Of a stretch of DNA of 64,000 nucleotides, positions 1 through 8,923 are shown piece by piece (the stretch's first letter is position 1; each line of letters starts with the position of its first letter). The stretch is from Flagellimonas algicola. GTDB taxonomy: Bacteria; Bacteroidota; Bacteroidia; Flavobacteriales; Flavobacteriaceae. The position numbers were made by a program, and so were the translations under genes. A model generated the notes under the pieces. It had not been told where the DNA came from. It did not search any database and was given only the letters and a program-made list of their open reading frames with translations. The stretch covers positions 1,174,657 to 1,238,656 of the forward strand of contig NZ_VCNI01000001.1 in the NCBI RefSeq assembly GCF_005937185.1, read 5' to 3'.

Positions 1-2
1 TC

Positions 3-1034
3 ATTGTCGGAAATGCCATGCCAGAAGCAGAACAAGGCTTGAACATGGCTCGTTTGATTTCCTTAATGGGATTAGAAATTGACGATGTGCCCGGGGTTAC
101 GGTCAACAGATATTGTGCATCCGGTTTGGAAACCATTGGAATTGCCACCGCTAAAATCCAGTCTGGAATGGCAGACTGTATTATTGCCGGGGGTTCTGAA
201 AGTATGAGTTACATTCCCATGGGCGGATACAAACCTACTCCTGACTACGCTACAGCAAAGGAAGGAAATGAAGATTATTACTGGGGTATGGGATTAACGG
301 CCGAAGCAGTGGCCAATCAATTCAAAATATCAAGGGAAGACCAGGATGTATTTGCCTATAGCTCCCACATGAAAGCGCTTAAGGCCCAAGAAGAAAATCG
401 TTTTCAGGACCAAATTGTTCCGATAGAGGTGGAACACACCTTTGTCAATGCAGAGGGAAAAAAAGAAACCAAGTCCTATACCGTAAGTAAGGATGAAGGA
501 CCGCGGAAAGGGACCAATATTCCTACCCTGAACAAATTACGCCCAGTTTTTGCAGCTGGAGGAAGTGTTACCGCAGGAAATTCATCCCAAATGAGTGATG
601 GAGCAGCCTTTGTGATGGTGATGAGCGAGGAAATGGTAAAGGAATTGAATCTGGAACCTATTGCCCGCTTGGTCAATTATGCCGCAGCCGGAGTGGAACC
701 CAGAATTATGGGAATTGGACCCGTAAAAGCCATTCCAAAGGCTTTGAAACAAGCCGGATTAAAACAGAATGATGTAGAATTGATTGAGTTGAATGAAGCC
801 TTTGCTTCACAATCTCTTGCTGTTATGCGCGAGCTGGATTTAAACCAGGAAATAGTGAACGTGAATGGTGGCGCAATCGCCTTGGGACATCCTCTGGGTT
901 GTACAGGGGCCAAGCTGTCGGTTCAACTTTTTGATGAGATGCGCAAACGCAATATGAAAGGAAAATACGGCATGGTGACTATGTGTGTTGGAACTGGACA
1001 AGGAGCCGCGGGGATATACGAGTTTCTGAACTAA
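3..1034 (+). CDS. Acetyl-CoA C-acyltransferase (thiolase), 5' end cut by window edge
   Basis: Thiolase that splits 3-ketoacyl-CoA with CoA in the last step of beta-oxidation (or condenses acetyl-CoA). The frame is open to the left edge ([12 protein letters not shown] before the first Met at 18), so roughly the first 45-50 residues are outside the window. The nucleophilic cysteine is in NRYCASGLE (Cys33 counted from the Met at 18), the catalytic His in [15 protein letters not shown], and the second cysteine in [10 protein letters not shown] near the C-terminus, so all three active-site blocks are intact. It lies upstream of an acyl-CoA dehydrogenase on the same strand, which supports a beta-oxidation (FadA-like) role; a 3-hydroxyacyl-CoA dehydrogenase gene would be expected just left of the window. 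Confidence 0.93.
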   Translation: MVGNAMPEAEQGLNMARLISLMGLEIDDVPGVTVNRYCASGLETIGIATAKIQSGMADCIIAGGSESMSYIPMGGYKPTPDYATAKEGNEDYYWGMGLTAEAVANQFKISREDQDVFAYSSHMKALKAQEENRFQDQIVPIEVEHTFVNAEGKKETKSYTVSKDEGPRKGTNIPTLNKLRPVFAAGGSVTAGNSSQMSDGAAFVMVMSEEMVKELNLEPIARLVNYAAAGVEPRIMGIGPVKAIPKALKQAGLKQNDVELIELNEAFASQSLAVMRELDLNQEIVNVNGGAIALGHPLGCTGAKLSVQLFDEMRKRNMKGKYGMVTMCVGTGQGAAGIYEFLN

Positions 1035-1059
1035 AGCAATTTTAGATTTTGAAGTATGA

Positions 1060-1430
1060 ATGTTGAATGAGGTGAAGGAGGACAATGTTATTTTAAGAAA
1101 GACATTTGAGTTTTCGCTTTCGATAATTGAATTGTTTAAGGATTTAAAAAAAATAAAGAATTCGTTCTTTCAAAACAACTGTTGAGAAGCGGCACTAGTA
1201 TTGGAGCAAATGTGAATGAGGCGACTGCTGCGGAATCTAAAAAGGATTTTATCCATAAAATGGCAATTGCTTCTAAAGAAGCTAGGGAAACACAATATTG
1301 GTTAAAACTTTTGGATCGTTCCAAACTTGGGCAAGTAAACTGTAATGAGCATTTAAAAGGTATTGATGAAATAATAAAGATTCTTACCAAAATTGTGAAG
1401 ACCTCACAGGAGAATCTGAGAAGCATTTAA
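1060..1430 (+). pseudogene. Four-helix bundle protein (23S rRNA intervening-sequence family), frame broken at an A8 run
   Basis: Small four-helix bundle protein of the family originally found in 23S rRNA intervening sequences; its function is unknown. The start is ATG at 1060 (MLNEVKEDNVILRKTFEFSL), and this frame runs to a TGA at 1183, giving 41 residues. The rest of the family signature (LLRSGTSIGANVNEA) continues one base earlier in phase, from about 1152 to the stop ending at 1430. The break falls exactly in eight A residues at 1146-1153; nine would give an uninterrupted protein of about 123 residues, the usual family length. In the zero frame the run forms A AAA AAA, a classical -1 slippery heptamer. 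It may be a pseudogene, a frameshifting or slippage gene, or a homopolymer sequencing error. It sits between two beta-oxidation genes. Confidence 0.75.
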
Positions 1431-1462
1431 AATTAAAAATTGAGCATTAAAAATTAATTAGA

Positions 1463-3268
1463 ATGGAAACCCTAAATAAAGACATCCTACGAGGCGGGCA
1501 ATTCTTGGTCAAGGAAACCAAATGCGAAGACGTATTTACCCTTGAAGACCTCAACGAGGAGCAAAAAATGATGCGGGAAAGCACCAAAGAGTTCGTGGAT
1601 CGTGACCTTTGGGGCCATTGGGAACGTTTTGAGCAGAAAGATTATGCTTATACCGAAGAAACCATGCGCAAAGCTGGCGAATTGGGCTTGTTGAGCATTG
1701 CTGTTCCAGAAGCTTACGGCGGTATGGGAATGGGATTTGTCTCTACCATGTTGGTATGCGATTATATTTCTGGGGCTACTGGTTCCTTCAGTACGGCCTT
1801 TGGAGCACATACCGGTATTGGCACCATGCCCATAACCCTATATGGCACCAAGGAACAAAAGCAGAAATACGTGCCCAAATTGGCAACGGGCGAATGGTTT
1901 GGCGCGTACTGTTTGACAGAACCCGGAGCAGGTTCGGACGCCAATTCAGGTAAGACCAAAGCTGTGTTGTCTAAAGATGGTAAGTTCTACAATATCACTG
2001 GTCAAAAAATGTGGATTTCCAATGCGGGATTCTGTAACCTGTTTATTGTGTTTGCCAGAATTGAGGATGATAAAAATATTACTGGATTCATCGTTGAAAA
2101 CGACCCAGAAAATGGAATCACACTAGGAGATGAGGAAAAGAAGCTGGGGATTCACTCCTCCTCTACCCGTCAGGTATTTTTCAACGAAACCAAGGTTCCG
2201 GTTGAAAATATGCTTTCTGAAAGAGGAAATGGGTTCAAAATAGCCATGAATGCCCTAAATGTAGGTCGAATCAAGTTGGCTGCTGCTTGTTTAGAAGCTC
2301 AACGCCGAGTGACCACAGAAGCGGTAAAATATGCCAACGAGCGTATTCAGTTTAAAACTCCAATTATGAACTTTGGAGCTATAAAGGCCAAGGTGGCCGA
2401 TATGGCCACCAACGTTTATGCGGATGAATCAGCTTGCTATAGAGCGGCCAAAAATATTGAGGATAGAATCGCTTTGCGTGAAGCAGACGGAAACAGTCAC
2501 CAAGAAGCAGAGCTCAAAGGTGTTGAGGAATATGCCATTGAGTGCTCCATTTTGAAAGTGGCAGTTTCGGAACACGTGCAGCACACCACTGATGAAGGCA
2601 TTCAAATATTTGGTGGGATGGGCTTTAGTGCAGACACGCCTATGGAATCTGCATGGAGAGATGCCAGAATTTCCAGAATTTACGAGGGTACCAACGAGAT
2701 TAATAGAATGTTGGCTGTAGGCATGTTGGTTAAAAAGGCTATGAAAGGTCATGTGGACCTATTGGGGCCTGCCACGGCAGTTGGCGAAGAATTGATGGGC
2801 ATCCCGTCCTTTGATACTCCCGATTTCTCAGAACTTTTTTCTGAAGAAAAAGATTTGGTGACCCGCTTGAAAAAAGTGTTTCTAATGATTGCAGGAAGCG
2901 CAGTACAAAAGTATGGGCCAGCATTAGAGGAACATCAGATGTTATTGATGTCGGCTGCGGATATTTTGATTCAGATTTATTTGGCAGAATCCACTATCTT
3001 ACGCACGGAGAAAAACGCCAAAAGATTTGGAGAAGATTCCCAAGCAGCACAAATTGCAATGAGCAAGTTATATTTGTACCGCGCGGTGGATATTATAAAT
3101 CAAAAAGGAAAAGAAGCGATAGTTTCTTTTGCTGAAGGCGACGAACAACGTATGATGCTCATGGGACTCAAACGTTTTACGAAATATACAAATCAACCCA
3201 ATGTCGTGGCACTCCGCACCCTAGTTGCGGACAAGGTTGCAGCGGATAATGGGTATACCTTTGACTAA
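1463..3268 (+). CDS. Acyl-CoA dehydrogenase family protein
   Basis: FAD-dependent acyl-CoA dehydrogenase, 601 residues, which introduces the trans-2 double bond in beta-oxidation. Visible motifs are LTEPGAGSD at residues 151-159 and QKMWISNAG at 181-189 (flavin/substrate signatures), and ISRIYEGTNEINR around 403-415, where Glu408 is the probable catalytic base of the isovaleryl/very-long-chain type position. The protein is about 200 residues longer than the 380-residue short- and medium-chain enzymes; the extra C-terminal domain (about 430-601) resembles the very-long-chain type. It follows the thiolase with only the broken four-helix-bundle gene between, and ends just before a hairpin terminator. 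The intergenic stretch before it (1431-1462) is a low-complexity TTAAAAATT-rich spacer. Confidence 0.92.
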   Translation: METLNKDILRGGQFLVKETKCEDVFTLEDLNEEQKMMRESTKEFVDRDLWGHWERFEQKDYAYTEETMRKAGELGLLSIAVPEAYGGMGMGFVSTMLVCDYISGATGSFSTAFGAHTGIGTMPITLYGTKEQKQKYVPKLATGEWFGAYCLTEPGAGSDANSGKTKAVLSKDGKFYNITGQKMWISNAGFCNLFIVFARIEDDKNITGFIVENDPENGITLGDEEKKLGIHSSSTRQVFFNETKVPVENMLSERGNGFKIAMNALNVGRIKLAAACLEAQRRVTTEAVKYANERIQFKTPIMNFGAIKAKVADMATNVYADESACYRAAKNIEDRIALREADGNSHQEAELKGVEEYAIECSILKVAVSEHVQHTTDEGIQIFGGMGFSADTPMESAWRDARISRIYEGTNEINRMLAVGMLVKKAMKGHVDLLGPATAVGEELMGIPSFDTPDFSELFSEEKDLVTRLKKVFLMIAGSAVQKYGPALEEHQMLLMSAADILIQIYLAESTILRTEKNAKRFGEDSQAAQIAMSKLYLYRAVDIINQKGKEAIVSFAEGDEQRMMLMGLKRFTKYTNQPNVVALRTLVADKVAADNGYTFD

Positions 3269-3300
3269 TTCAAATGATGCTGAAACAAAGCTCAATTTGG

Positions 3301-3327
3301 AACCGCCTCGAAAGGGGCGGTTTTTTT
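3301..3327 (+). terminator. Rho-independent terminator after acyl-CoA dehydrogenase
   Basis: Stem AACCGCC (3301-3307) pairs with GGCGGTT (3316-3322), loop of 8, followed by a T run. It closes the beta-oxidation transcript 33 bases after the stop codon. Confidence 0.85.
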
Positions 3328-3335
3328 ATGGTTTA

Positions 3336-3367
3336 TTTTGACACTTTTGGCAATCCGCATACCTTTA
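3336..3367 (+). promoter_or_regulatory. Bacteroidota-type promoter, almost leaderless
   Basis: TTTTG at 3336-3340, 19 bases, then TACCTTTA at 3360-3367, matching the TTTG-N19-TAnnTTTG sigma-A consensus of Bacteroidota except for the last base. The next start codon is only four bases downstream (3372), so the transcript is probably leaderless or has an extremely short leader. Confidence 0.6.
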
Positions 3368-3371
3368 TTCC

Positions 3372-4820
3372 ATGGATGAAAAATTGCTGAATACCGTCTA
3401 CAATTCGGAGAGTTTTAGAAATCAAGGACATACCCTTATCGACCTTTTGGCCAATCACCTGGAAAAGTCATTATCTGGTTCATCCCAGAAGACCATGAAT
3501 TGGAAAAATCCTGAAGACGAACTAGGCCTTTGGAAGGTTTTTTTGGAACAAGGAAATCTTTCCGATTTCTTTCCCCAAATCCTGGAACGTACCATCCATA
3601 CCCACAATCCTAAATATGTGGGGCATCAAGTAGCTGCCCCCGCTCCCATCGGAGCACTTACAGGAATGATTGGTTCCATATTGAACAACGGAATGGCGGT
3701 GTACGAAATGGGAATGGCTCCAACCGCCATGGAACGTATAGTGTGTGATTTATTGGGTGAACGAATCGGCTATGACAAAAATTCCCGGGGCATACTGACT
3801 TCCGGCGGAACGTTGGCCAATCTAACAGCTCTGTTATCGGCAAGAAAGGCTATGGTTGACAGCGATGTTTGGAACAACGGACTCACTCATAAGTTGGGCA
3901 TCATGGTTAGCGAGGAGGCTCATTATTGTGTGGACAGGGCAGCCAAAATCATGGGGCTGGGTGAAGTTGGCATTATCAAGGTTCCGGTGACGGGTACCTA
4001 CACCATAGATGTGGAAAAATTGGAACCCTATTACCAAGAAGCCAAAAAAAATGGTATCGAGGTGTTTGCCATAGTAGGAAGTGCTCCCTCCACTGCAACT
4101 GGAATCTATGACGATTTGGAAGCCATTGGGCAATTTGCCGAAAAACACAATTTATGGTTTCATGTGGACGGTGCCCATGGCGGAGCTGCCATATTCTCCA
4201 AGAAATACGAACATTTGCTCAATGGGATCGAAAGTTCTGATTCTGTGGTTATCGACGGACATAAAATGATGATGATGCCCACCATTACCACCGCCTTGAT
4301 TTATAAGGAAGGCAAGCATTCGCACACCACATTTACCCAAAAGGCGGATTATTTGCTGACACATACGGACGAGGAAGATTGGTACAATGGGGGCAAACGA
4401 ACGTTTGAATGCACCAAATCCATGATGAGCTTGCATTGGTACATTATGCTAAAACTGTATGGGGAAGAAGTTTTTGACCAAAACGTGACCACACTCTATG
4501 ATTTAGCCATGGAATTTGAACAGTTGTTGAAGAAAGATAACCACTTCGAACTCGCTTTTGAACCCCAATCCAATATTCTATGTTTTCGATATCTAGACGC
4601 TGGTTTGAATCTAGAAGAGCTAAATTCCATAAATCAAGCCATACGCCAGGAATTACTGGAAGATGGTGAATTCTATTTGGTGCAAACCAAGTTGCGTGGT
4701 GTCCATTATTTACGAACAACCTTGATGAATCCGTTCACCACCACCAAGCATCTGTCCCAACTGTTGGAAAAGATAAAATCAGTAGCTGAAAAACTATTGG
4801 CCAAACAGCTCAGCCAATAG
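3372..4820 (+). CDS. Group II PLP-dependent amino acid decarboxylase
   Basis: Pyridoxal-phosphate decarboxylase of the glutamate/aromatic amino acid/diaminobutyrate (group II) family, 482 residues. Phosphate-binding SGGTLANL is at about 144-151; FHVDGAHGG (263-271) holds the Asp and His that contact the cofactor; the Schiff-base lysine is Lys298 in IDGHKMMMMP. The substrate cannot be settled by eye: aspartate, glutamate, 2,4-diaminobutyrate and aromatic amino acids are all possible. ATG at 3372 follows the promoter so closely that the mRNA is likely leaderless. Its last 11 bases overlap, tail to tail, the end of the GH15 gene on the other strand, so the two genes share no intergenic terminator. 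Confidence 0.88.
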   Translation: MDEKLLNTVYNSESFRNQGHTLIDLLANHLEKSLSGSSQKTMNWKNPEDELGLWKVFLEQGNLSDFFPQILERTIHTHNPKYVGHQVAAPAPIGALTGMIGSILNNGMAVYEMGMAPTAMERIVCDLLGERIGYDKNSRGILTSGGTLANLTALLSARKAMVDSDVWNNGLTHKLGIMVSEEAHYCVDRAAKIMGLGEVGIIKVPVTGTYTIDVEKLEPYYQEAKKNGIEVFAIVGSAPSTATGIYDDLEAIGQFAEKHNLWFHVDGAHGGAAIFSKKYEHLLNGIESSDSVVIDGHKMMMMPTITTALIYKEGKHSHTTFTQKADYLLTHTDEEDWYNGGKRTFECTKSMMSLHWYIMLKLYGEEVFDQNVTTLYDLAMEFEQLLKKDNHFELAFEPQSNILCFRYLDAGLNLEELNSINQAIRQELLEDGEFYLVQTKLRGVHYLRTTLMNPFTTTKHLSQLLEKIKSVAEKLLAKQLSQ

Positions 4821-6609
4821 ATTCCAGGATTTTCTCCTCGCTCTTTTTGCGTGAAAAATTGATAGCACATTCTATCAAGGCCAAATGGGAATAAGCTTGC
4901 GGGAAGTTCCCTAGCAACCGCTTGGTCTTGAAGTCAATATCCTCACTAAACAAACCGAGGTGGTTACTGTAACTTAGCAAACGCTCAAAATGGGCCAAAG
5001 CTTTTTCCTCCTCCCCTATTTTGAACAAGCTATTGATGAACCAAAACGTACAAATGGTAAAGGATGAGGATGGTAATCCGAAATCATCTTCATTTTTATA
5101 GCGGTACAGCAGACCGTCATTGCTCAAATCCTCCTCAATGGCTCGCACTGTGCTCACAAATTTTGGGTCTCTGGCATGAATGAATCCGTAAGACTCCATG
5201 AGCAGTACAGAGGCATCCAAATCACTTGAACCATAGGATTGCACAAAGGCATTTCTATCTGGATTCCAAGCGTGTTCGTGTATATCCTCCTTGATTTCTT
5301 GTTCAAGCGCGGTCCACTTTTCGATCTTCCTTGATTTTCCAAAAATTCGTGCCACCTTGATCGCTCTATCCAAAGCTACCCAACAGAGCACCTTGGAGAA
5401 GGTAAAGTGCCTATCTTCCCCGCGGAATTCCCAGATTCCTTTATCCGGTTCCCGCCAGTGTTTACTTACAATCCAAACAATTCCTTTGGTAATGCTCCAA
5501 AGCTCCTCCCCATTCTCCATATCGTTGCTGAACTTGACCAATTGCTCATAGATTACATCCATAAGAATGCCATAAATGTCATTCTGCTTTTGCTTATAAG
5601 CTGCATTTCCAATACGCACGGGTTTGGAACCCTTATAACCTTCTAGGTGTTCCAAGGTTTTTTCAGTAAGCGTTTTTTGCTTGTTGATCCCATACATGAT
5701 CTGGAGTTTTTCATCCTTGTCTGGCATCAAATCAATAATAAACTGCAAATATCTTTTGGCGGAGTTCTTATGCCCCAACTCAGACACCACCTTGATCACC
5801 ATAGAGGCATCCCTGATCCAGCAAAACCTATAATCCCAGTTCCGTACCTCCCCAATGGTTTCCGGTAAGGAGGTTGTGGCTGCGGCCAATACCGCCCCCG
5901 TTTTATCATAGGTCAGCATTTTTAGGGTAATGGCACTACGCATGATTTCATCATTGAACTGTTTATAAGTCGGAGTTCTATCCACCCAATCCAGCCAATA
6001 AATCTTGGTACGTTCCAATTCCAATGACATTTTCTCTGTGGTCGGTTTCAGGATTTTTTCATTGTAGCAAATCAAAAAATACCCATCCTCTTTAAGCACA
6101 ATTTCCTCCCCGTCCATTACCCTATTCTTGTTGAACGAGGTGTAGAGAAAAAGGGTGTCAAATTTTTGCTTGTTGGTCAGGCTCACAATGAAGTTGGCCT
6201 TTACATGGTTGGCGGTATTCCCTTGCGCATATTCCAATCTGGGATCGTAATGAACGCTAAACCTTGGAGTCCCAGAGATGTGTTTTACATATCGCACAAT
6301 TTCCGGTGGGGCATTGTATTTTCCGGTCAACTTATGGTACCTCGGCATAAAGTCATGAACCTCAAAAGTGTTTTCACCATCGGAATAGCGAGTTACCAAA
6401 ATAGCAGTATTTCTATAGTACTCTTGATGTATTTCGTAATTGTATTTGGTTTTGATTTCAAAACTCCCACCATTCTTGTTATCCAGGAGTTTGGCAAAAA
6501 CTGAAGTGGAATCAAATTGGGGTAGGCAGCACCAATCCAGGGAGCCAGTATCGGAAATCAACGCGGCACTTCTACAGTTACCAATTATTCCGTAATTTAG
6601 GTTATCCAT
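4810..6609 (-). CDS. Glycoside hydrolase family 15 protein (probable trehalase/glucoamylase-like)
   Basis: 599-residue GH15 enzyme with no signal peptide, so cytoplasmic. The N-terminal beta-sandwich region (1-230) starts with the family pattern GIIGNCRSAALIS and SLDWCCLP. The alpha/alpha-barrel carries RNWDYRFCWIRDASM (256-270), GIWEFRG (391-397, Glu394 the probable general acid) and GLFSEDID (552-559, Glu556 the probable general base), so both catalytic acids are present. Bacterial GH15 proteins include glucoamylases and trehalases. Divergence from the trehalose-6-phosphate synthase/phosphatase gene 103 bases away makes trehalose hydrolysis the best guess, by context only. The 3' end overlaps the decarboxylase gene by 11 bases in antisense. 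Confidence 0.9.
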   Translation of the reverse strand: MDNLNYGIIGNCRSAALISDTGSLDWCCLPQFDSTSVFAKLLDNKNGGSFEIKTKYNYEIHQEYYRNTAILVTRYSDGENTFEVHDFMPRYHKLTGKYNAPPEIVRYVKHISGTPRFSVHYDPRLEYAQGNTANHVKANFIVSLTNKQKFDTLFLYTSFNKNRVMDGEEIVLKEDGYFLICYNEKILKPTTEKMSLELERTKIYWLDWVDRTPTYKQFNDEIMRSAITLKMLTYDKTGAVLAAATTSLPETIGEVRNWDYRFCWIRDASMVIKVVSELGHKNSAKRYLQFIIDLMPDKDEKLQIMYGINKQKTLTEKTLEHLEGYKGSKPVRIGNAAYKQKQNDIYGILMDVIYEQLVKFSNDMENGEELWSITKGIVWIVSKHWREPDKGIWEFRGEDRHFTFSKVLCWVALDRAIKVARIFGKSRKIEKWTALEQEIKEDIHEHAWNPDRNAFVQSYGSSDLDASVLLMESYGFIHARDPKFVSTVRAIEEDLSNDGLLYRYKNEDDFGLPSSSFTICTFWFINSLFKIGEEEKALAHFERLLSYSNHLGLFSEDIDFKTKRLLGNFPQAYSHLALIECAINFSRKKSEEKILESIG

Positions 6610-6712
6610 AGTCAGGATTTAAATTTCTGTTGGTTAAATAATGGTTTTTTTACCTTCTATTAAATCGAAAAAATAGGAATTTTATTACATTTTGATCCTA
6701 AAATCACGATTC

Positions 6713-8923
6713 ATGAGTAAAACTATAATTATTTCCAATAGACTACCAGTACAATTGCAAATAAGTGATGGTGGACTCACCGCTACCCCAAGTGTTGGAG
6801 GCTTGGCCACCGGAATGAAATCGGTACACAGTGGGGGCGAAAGTTTATGGATTGGATGGTCTGGACTTACTGAAGAGGATACACCTGCGGACCTTGAATC
6901 GGAAATTGACAAAGCACTAGCCAAGCATGGCTGTGCCAAGGTAAACCTTACTGCAAACGAAATTGATGGGTTTTACTTTGGATTTAGCAATAGGACCATA
7001 TGGCCCTTGTTCCATTACTTTTTGGAATACACGGAATTTGAGCTTGATTTCTGGAATGTATATAAATCCGTGAATCAAAAATTTGCGGACGCTATCATAG
7101 AACAATCCAATGAGGATGACACCATCTGGGTGCATGATTACCAACTGATGTTGGTGCCCCAAATGGTACGTGAGAAAAGGCCAAATACCTCCATTGGATT
7201 CTTTTTGCACATTCCGTTTCCTTCTTACGAGATTTTCAGGACCATGCCTTGGCGGGAAGAAGTCCTGGAAGGACTATTAGGTTCAGATCTAATAGGATTC
7301 CACACCTACGATTACGAACGTCATTTTTTGAGTTCGGTTCGCAGACTATTAGGACTTGAAGTGAGTTTTAATGATGTTTATCAAGATCACAGGGTAATCA
7401 AAGTAGATTCCTTTCCTATGGGAATCGACTACAAAAAATTTAGGGATGCGGCCATTGCCCATGGAAAGAATGCACCGGAAAACCGCTCCGATTTTCAGAT
7501 TAAGTTGGATGACCACAAAGCGTCGGCACCGGATACCAAACTGATTATATCCATAGATCGATTGGATTATAGTAAAGGAATTGCCAAGCGCATCAATGCT
7601 TTTGAGTACTTCTTAAACAAGTATCCGCAATACAAGGAAAAAGTTAGATTGATTATTTTGGCCGTGCCATCACGATCCAACGTACCGCAGTATCAACTCT
7701 TAAAAAAGGAAATTGATGAACTGGTTGGCCGTATCAATGGGGAGCTCTCCACGGTCAACTGGACTCCAATTTGGTACTTCTACCGTTCCATGCCCTTTGA
7801 AAACCTTATCGACCTATATACCAGTAGTGACATTGCCTGGTTAACGCCTTTGAGGGATGGGATGAATCTGGTGGCCAAAGAGTACATCGCCACCCGAATA
7901 GACAAAACTGGGGTCTTGATCTTAAGTGAGATGGCCGGTTCCGCTTACGAAATGAACGAGGCTCTCCTCATCAACCCCAATAATTTCGAACAACAGGCAG
8001 ATACCCTAAAACAAGCCATTACCATGCCCAAAGAGGAACAAATGGCGAGGAACATGTTCCTTCAAAACAGATTGGAACGATACAATGTAGAGGTATGGGC
8101 CAATGAATTTATGAATGCCCTCAACCAAAAAAGTGAGGGGGACGACACCTTTGTTTCCCAAAAACTGTCCAATTCCATTCTAAATCAAATCAGCAAGCAA
8201 TATGCCGGCTCAAAGAAACGCCTGTTATTCCTGGACTATGACGGTACGCTAACTGGATTCCATAAGGATCCCCAAAAAGCGACCCCTGATGCTGAGTTAT
8301 ACAAGCTGCTGGATCAATTGCATAACGACAAGAATACGACGCTGTTTTTAATCAGTGGAAGGGACAAACAAACGTTTACCAAGTGGTTCCTGGACAAAAA
8401 ATACAACATGATCGTAGAACATGGGGTGTGGATTTCCACCGAAGGTGAACCCTTCAGAATGTTGGAAAACGTTAAGGGTGAATGGATGGAAAAAATAAAA
8501 CCGGTATTGGAGTCCTTTGTGGATCGAACACCGGGATCTTTTATTGAAGAAAAGAATTACTCCATGGCTTGGCATTACAGAAACACCGATCCTGATTTTG
8601 GCCAAAAAAGGGCCACAGAACTTAACACGGTGCTAACCAGCCTTATTGGGAACGACGATATCAGCGTGCTAAACGGCAATAAGGTCATGGAAGTAAAGAG
8701 TAGTAACGTAAACAAAGGTCGAGCTTCTGTGCGCATGCTGGGAGAAGATGATTACGACTTTGTTTTTGCCATTGGAGATGATTGGACGGACGAATTTATG
8801 TTTCAAGAATTACCGGATTCTGCTGTGACCGTTAAAGTGGGGCTCAAAAAGACACAGGCCAGGTACTATGTGGAAAACACCAAACGTGTCCGTGATTTGC
8901 TCCATCAACTTGTAGACGCATGA
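6713..8923 (+). CDS. Bifunctional trehalose-6-phosphate synthase/phosphatase
   Basis: Fused enzyme making trehalose from UDP-glucose and glucose-6-phosphate, 736 residues. The N-terminal GT20 domain (about 1-465) shows SNRLPVQL, GGLATGM, WVHDYQLMLVP, IPFPSYEIFR, DRLDYSKGI and LRDGMNLVAKEY. The C-terminal HAD phosphatase (about 490-730) shows LFLDYDGTLTGF around 505-516, LISGRDK and IGDDWTDEFMF. ATG at 6713 is preferred to an upstream in-frame TTG (6692) because the synthase N-terminus MSKTIIISNRLP begins there. It is divergent from the GH15 gene and overlaps the next gene by ATGA (8920-8923), implying translational coupling. The expected role is osmoprotection or carbon storage in a saline habitat. 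Confidence 0.95.
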   Translation: MSKTIIISNRLPVQLQISDGGLTATPSVGGLATGMKSVHSGGESLWIGWSGLTEEDTPADLESEIDKALAKHGCAKVNLTANEIDGFYFGFSNRTIWPLFHYFLEYTEFELDFWNVYKSVNQKFADAIIEQSNEDDTIWVHDYQLMLVPQMVREKRPNTSIGFFLHIPFPSYEIFRTMPWREEVLEGLLGSDLIGFHTYDYERHFLSSVRRLLGLEVSFNDVYQDHRVIKVDSFPMGIDYKKFRDAAIAHGKNAPENRSDFQIKLDDHKASAPDTKLIISIDRLDYSKGIAKRINAFEYFLNKYPQYKEKVRLIILAVPSRSNVPQYQLLKKEIDELVGRINGELSTVNWTPIWYFYRSMPFENLIDLYTSSDIAWLTPLRDGMNLVAKEYIATRIDKTGVLILSEMAGSAYEMNEALLINPNNFEQQADTLKQAITMPKEEQMARNMFLQNRLERYNVEVWANEFMNALNQKSEGDDTFVSQKLSNSILNQISKQYAGSKKRLLFLDYDGTLTGFHKDPQKATPDAELYKLLDQLHNDKNTTLFLISGRDKQTFTKWFLDKKYNMIVEHGVWISTEGEPFRMLENVKGEWMEKIKPVLESFVDRTPGSFIEEKNYSMAWHYRNTDPDFGQKRATELNTVLTSLIGNDDISVLNGNKVMEVKSSNVNKGRASVRMLGEDDYDFVFAIGDDWTDEFMFQELPDSAVTVKVGLKKTQARYYVENTKRVRDLLHQLVDA

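Noticed and set aside
6692-6712. Upstream TTG start for the trehalose synthase/phosphatase
   Set aside because: The conserved N-terminus starts at ATG 6713; the extra seven residues have no counterpart in the family.
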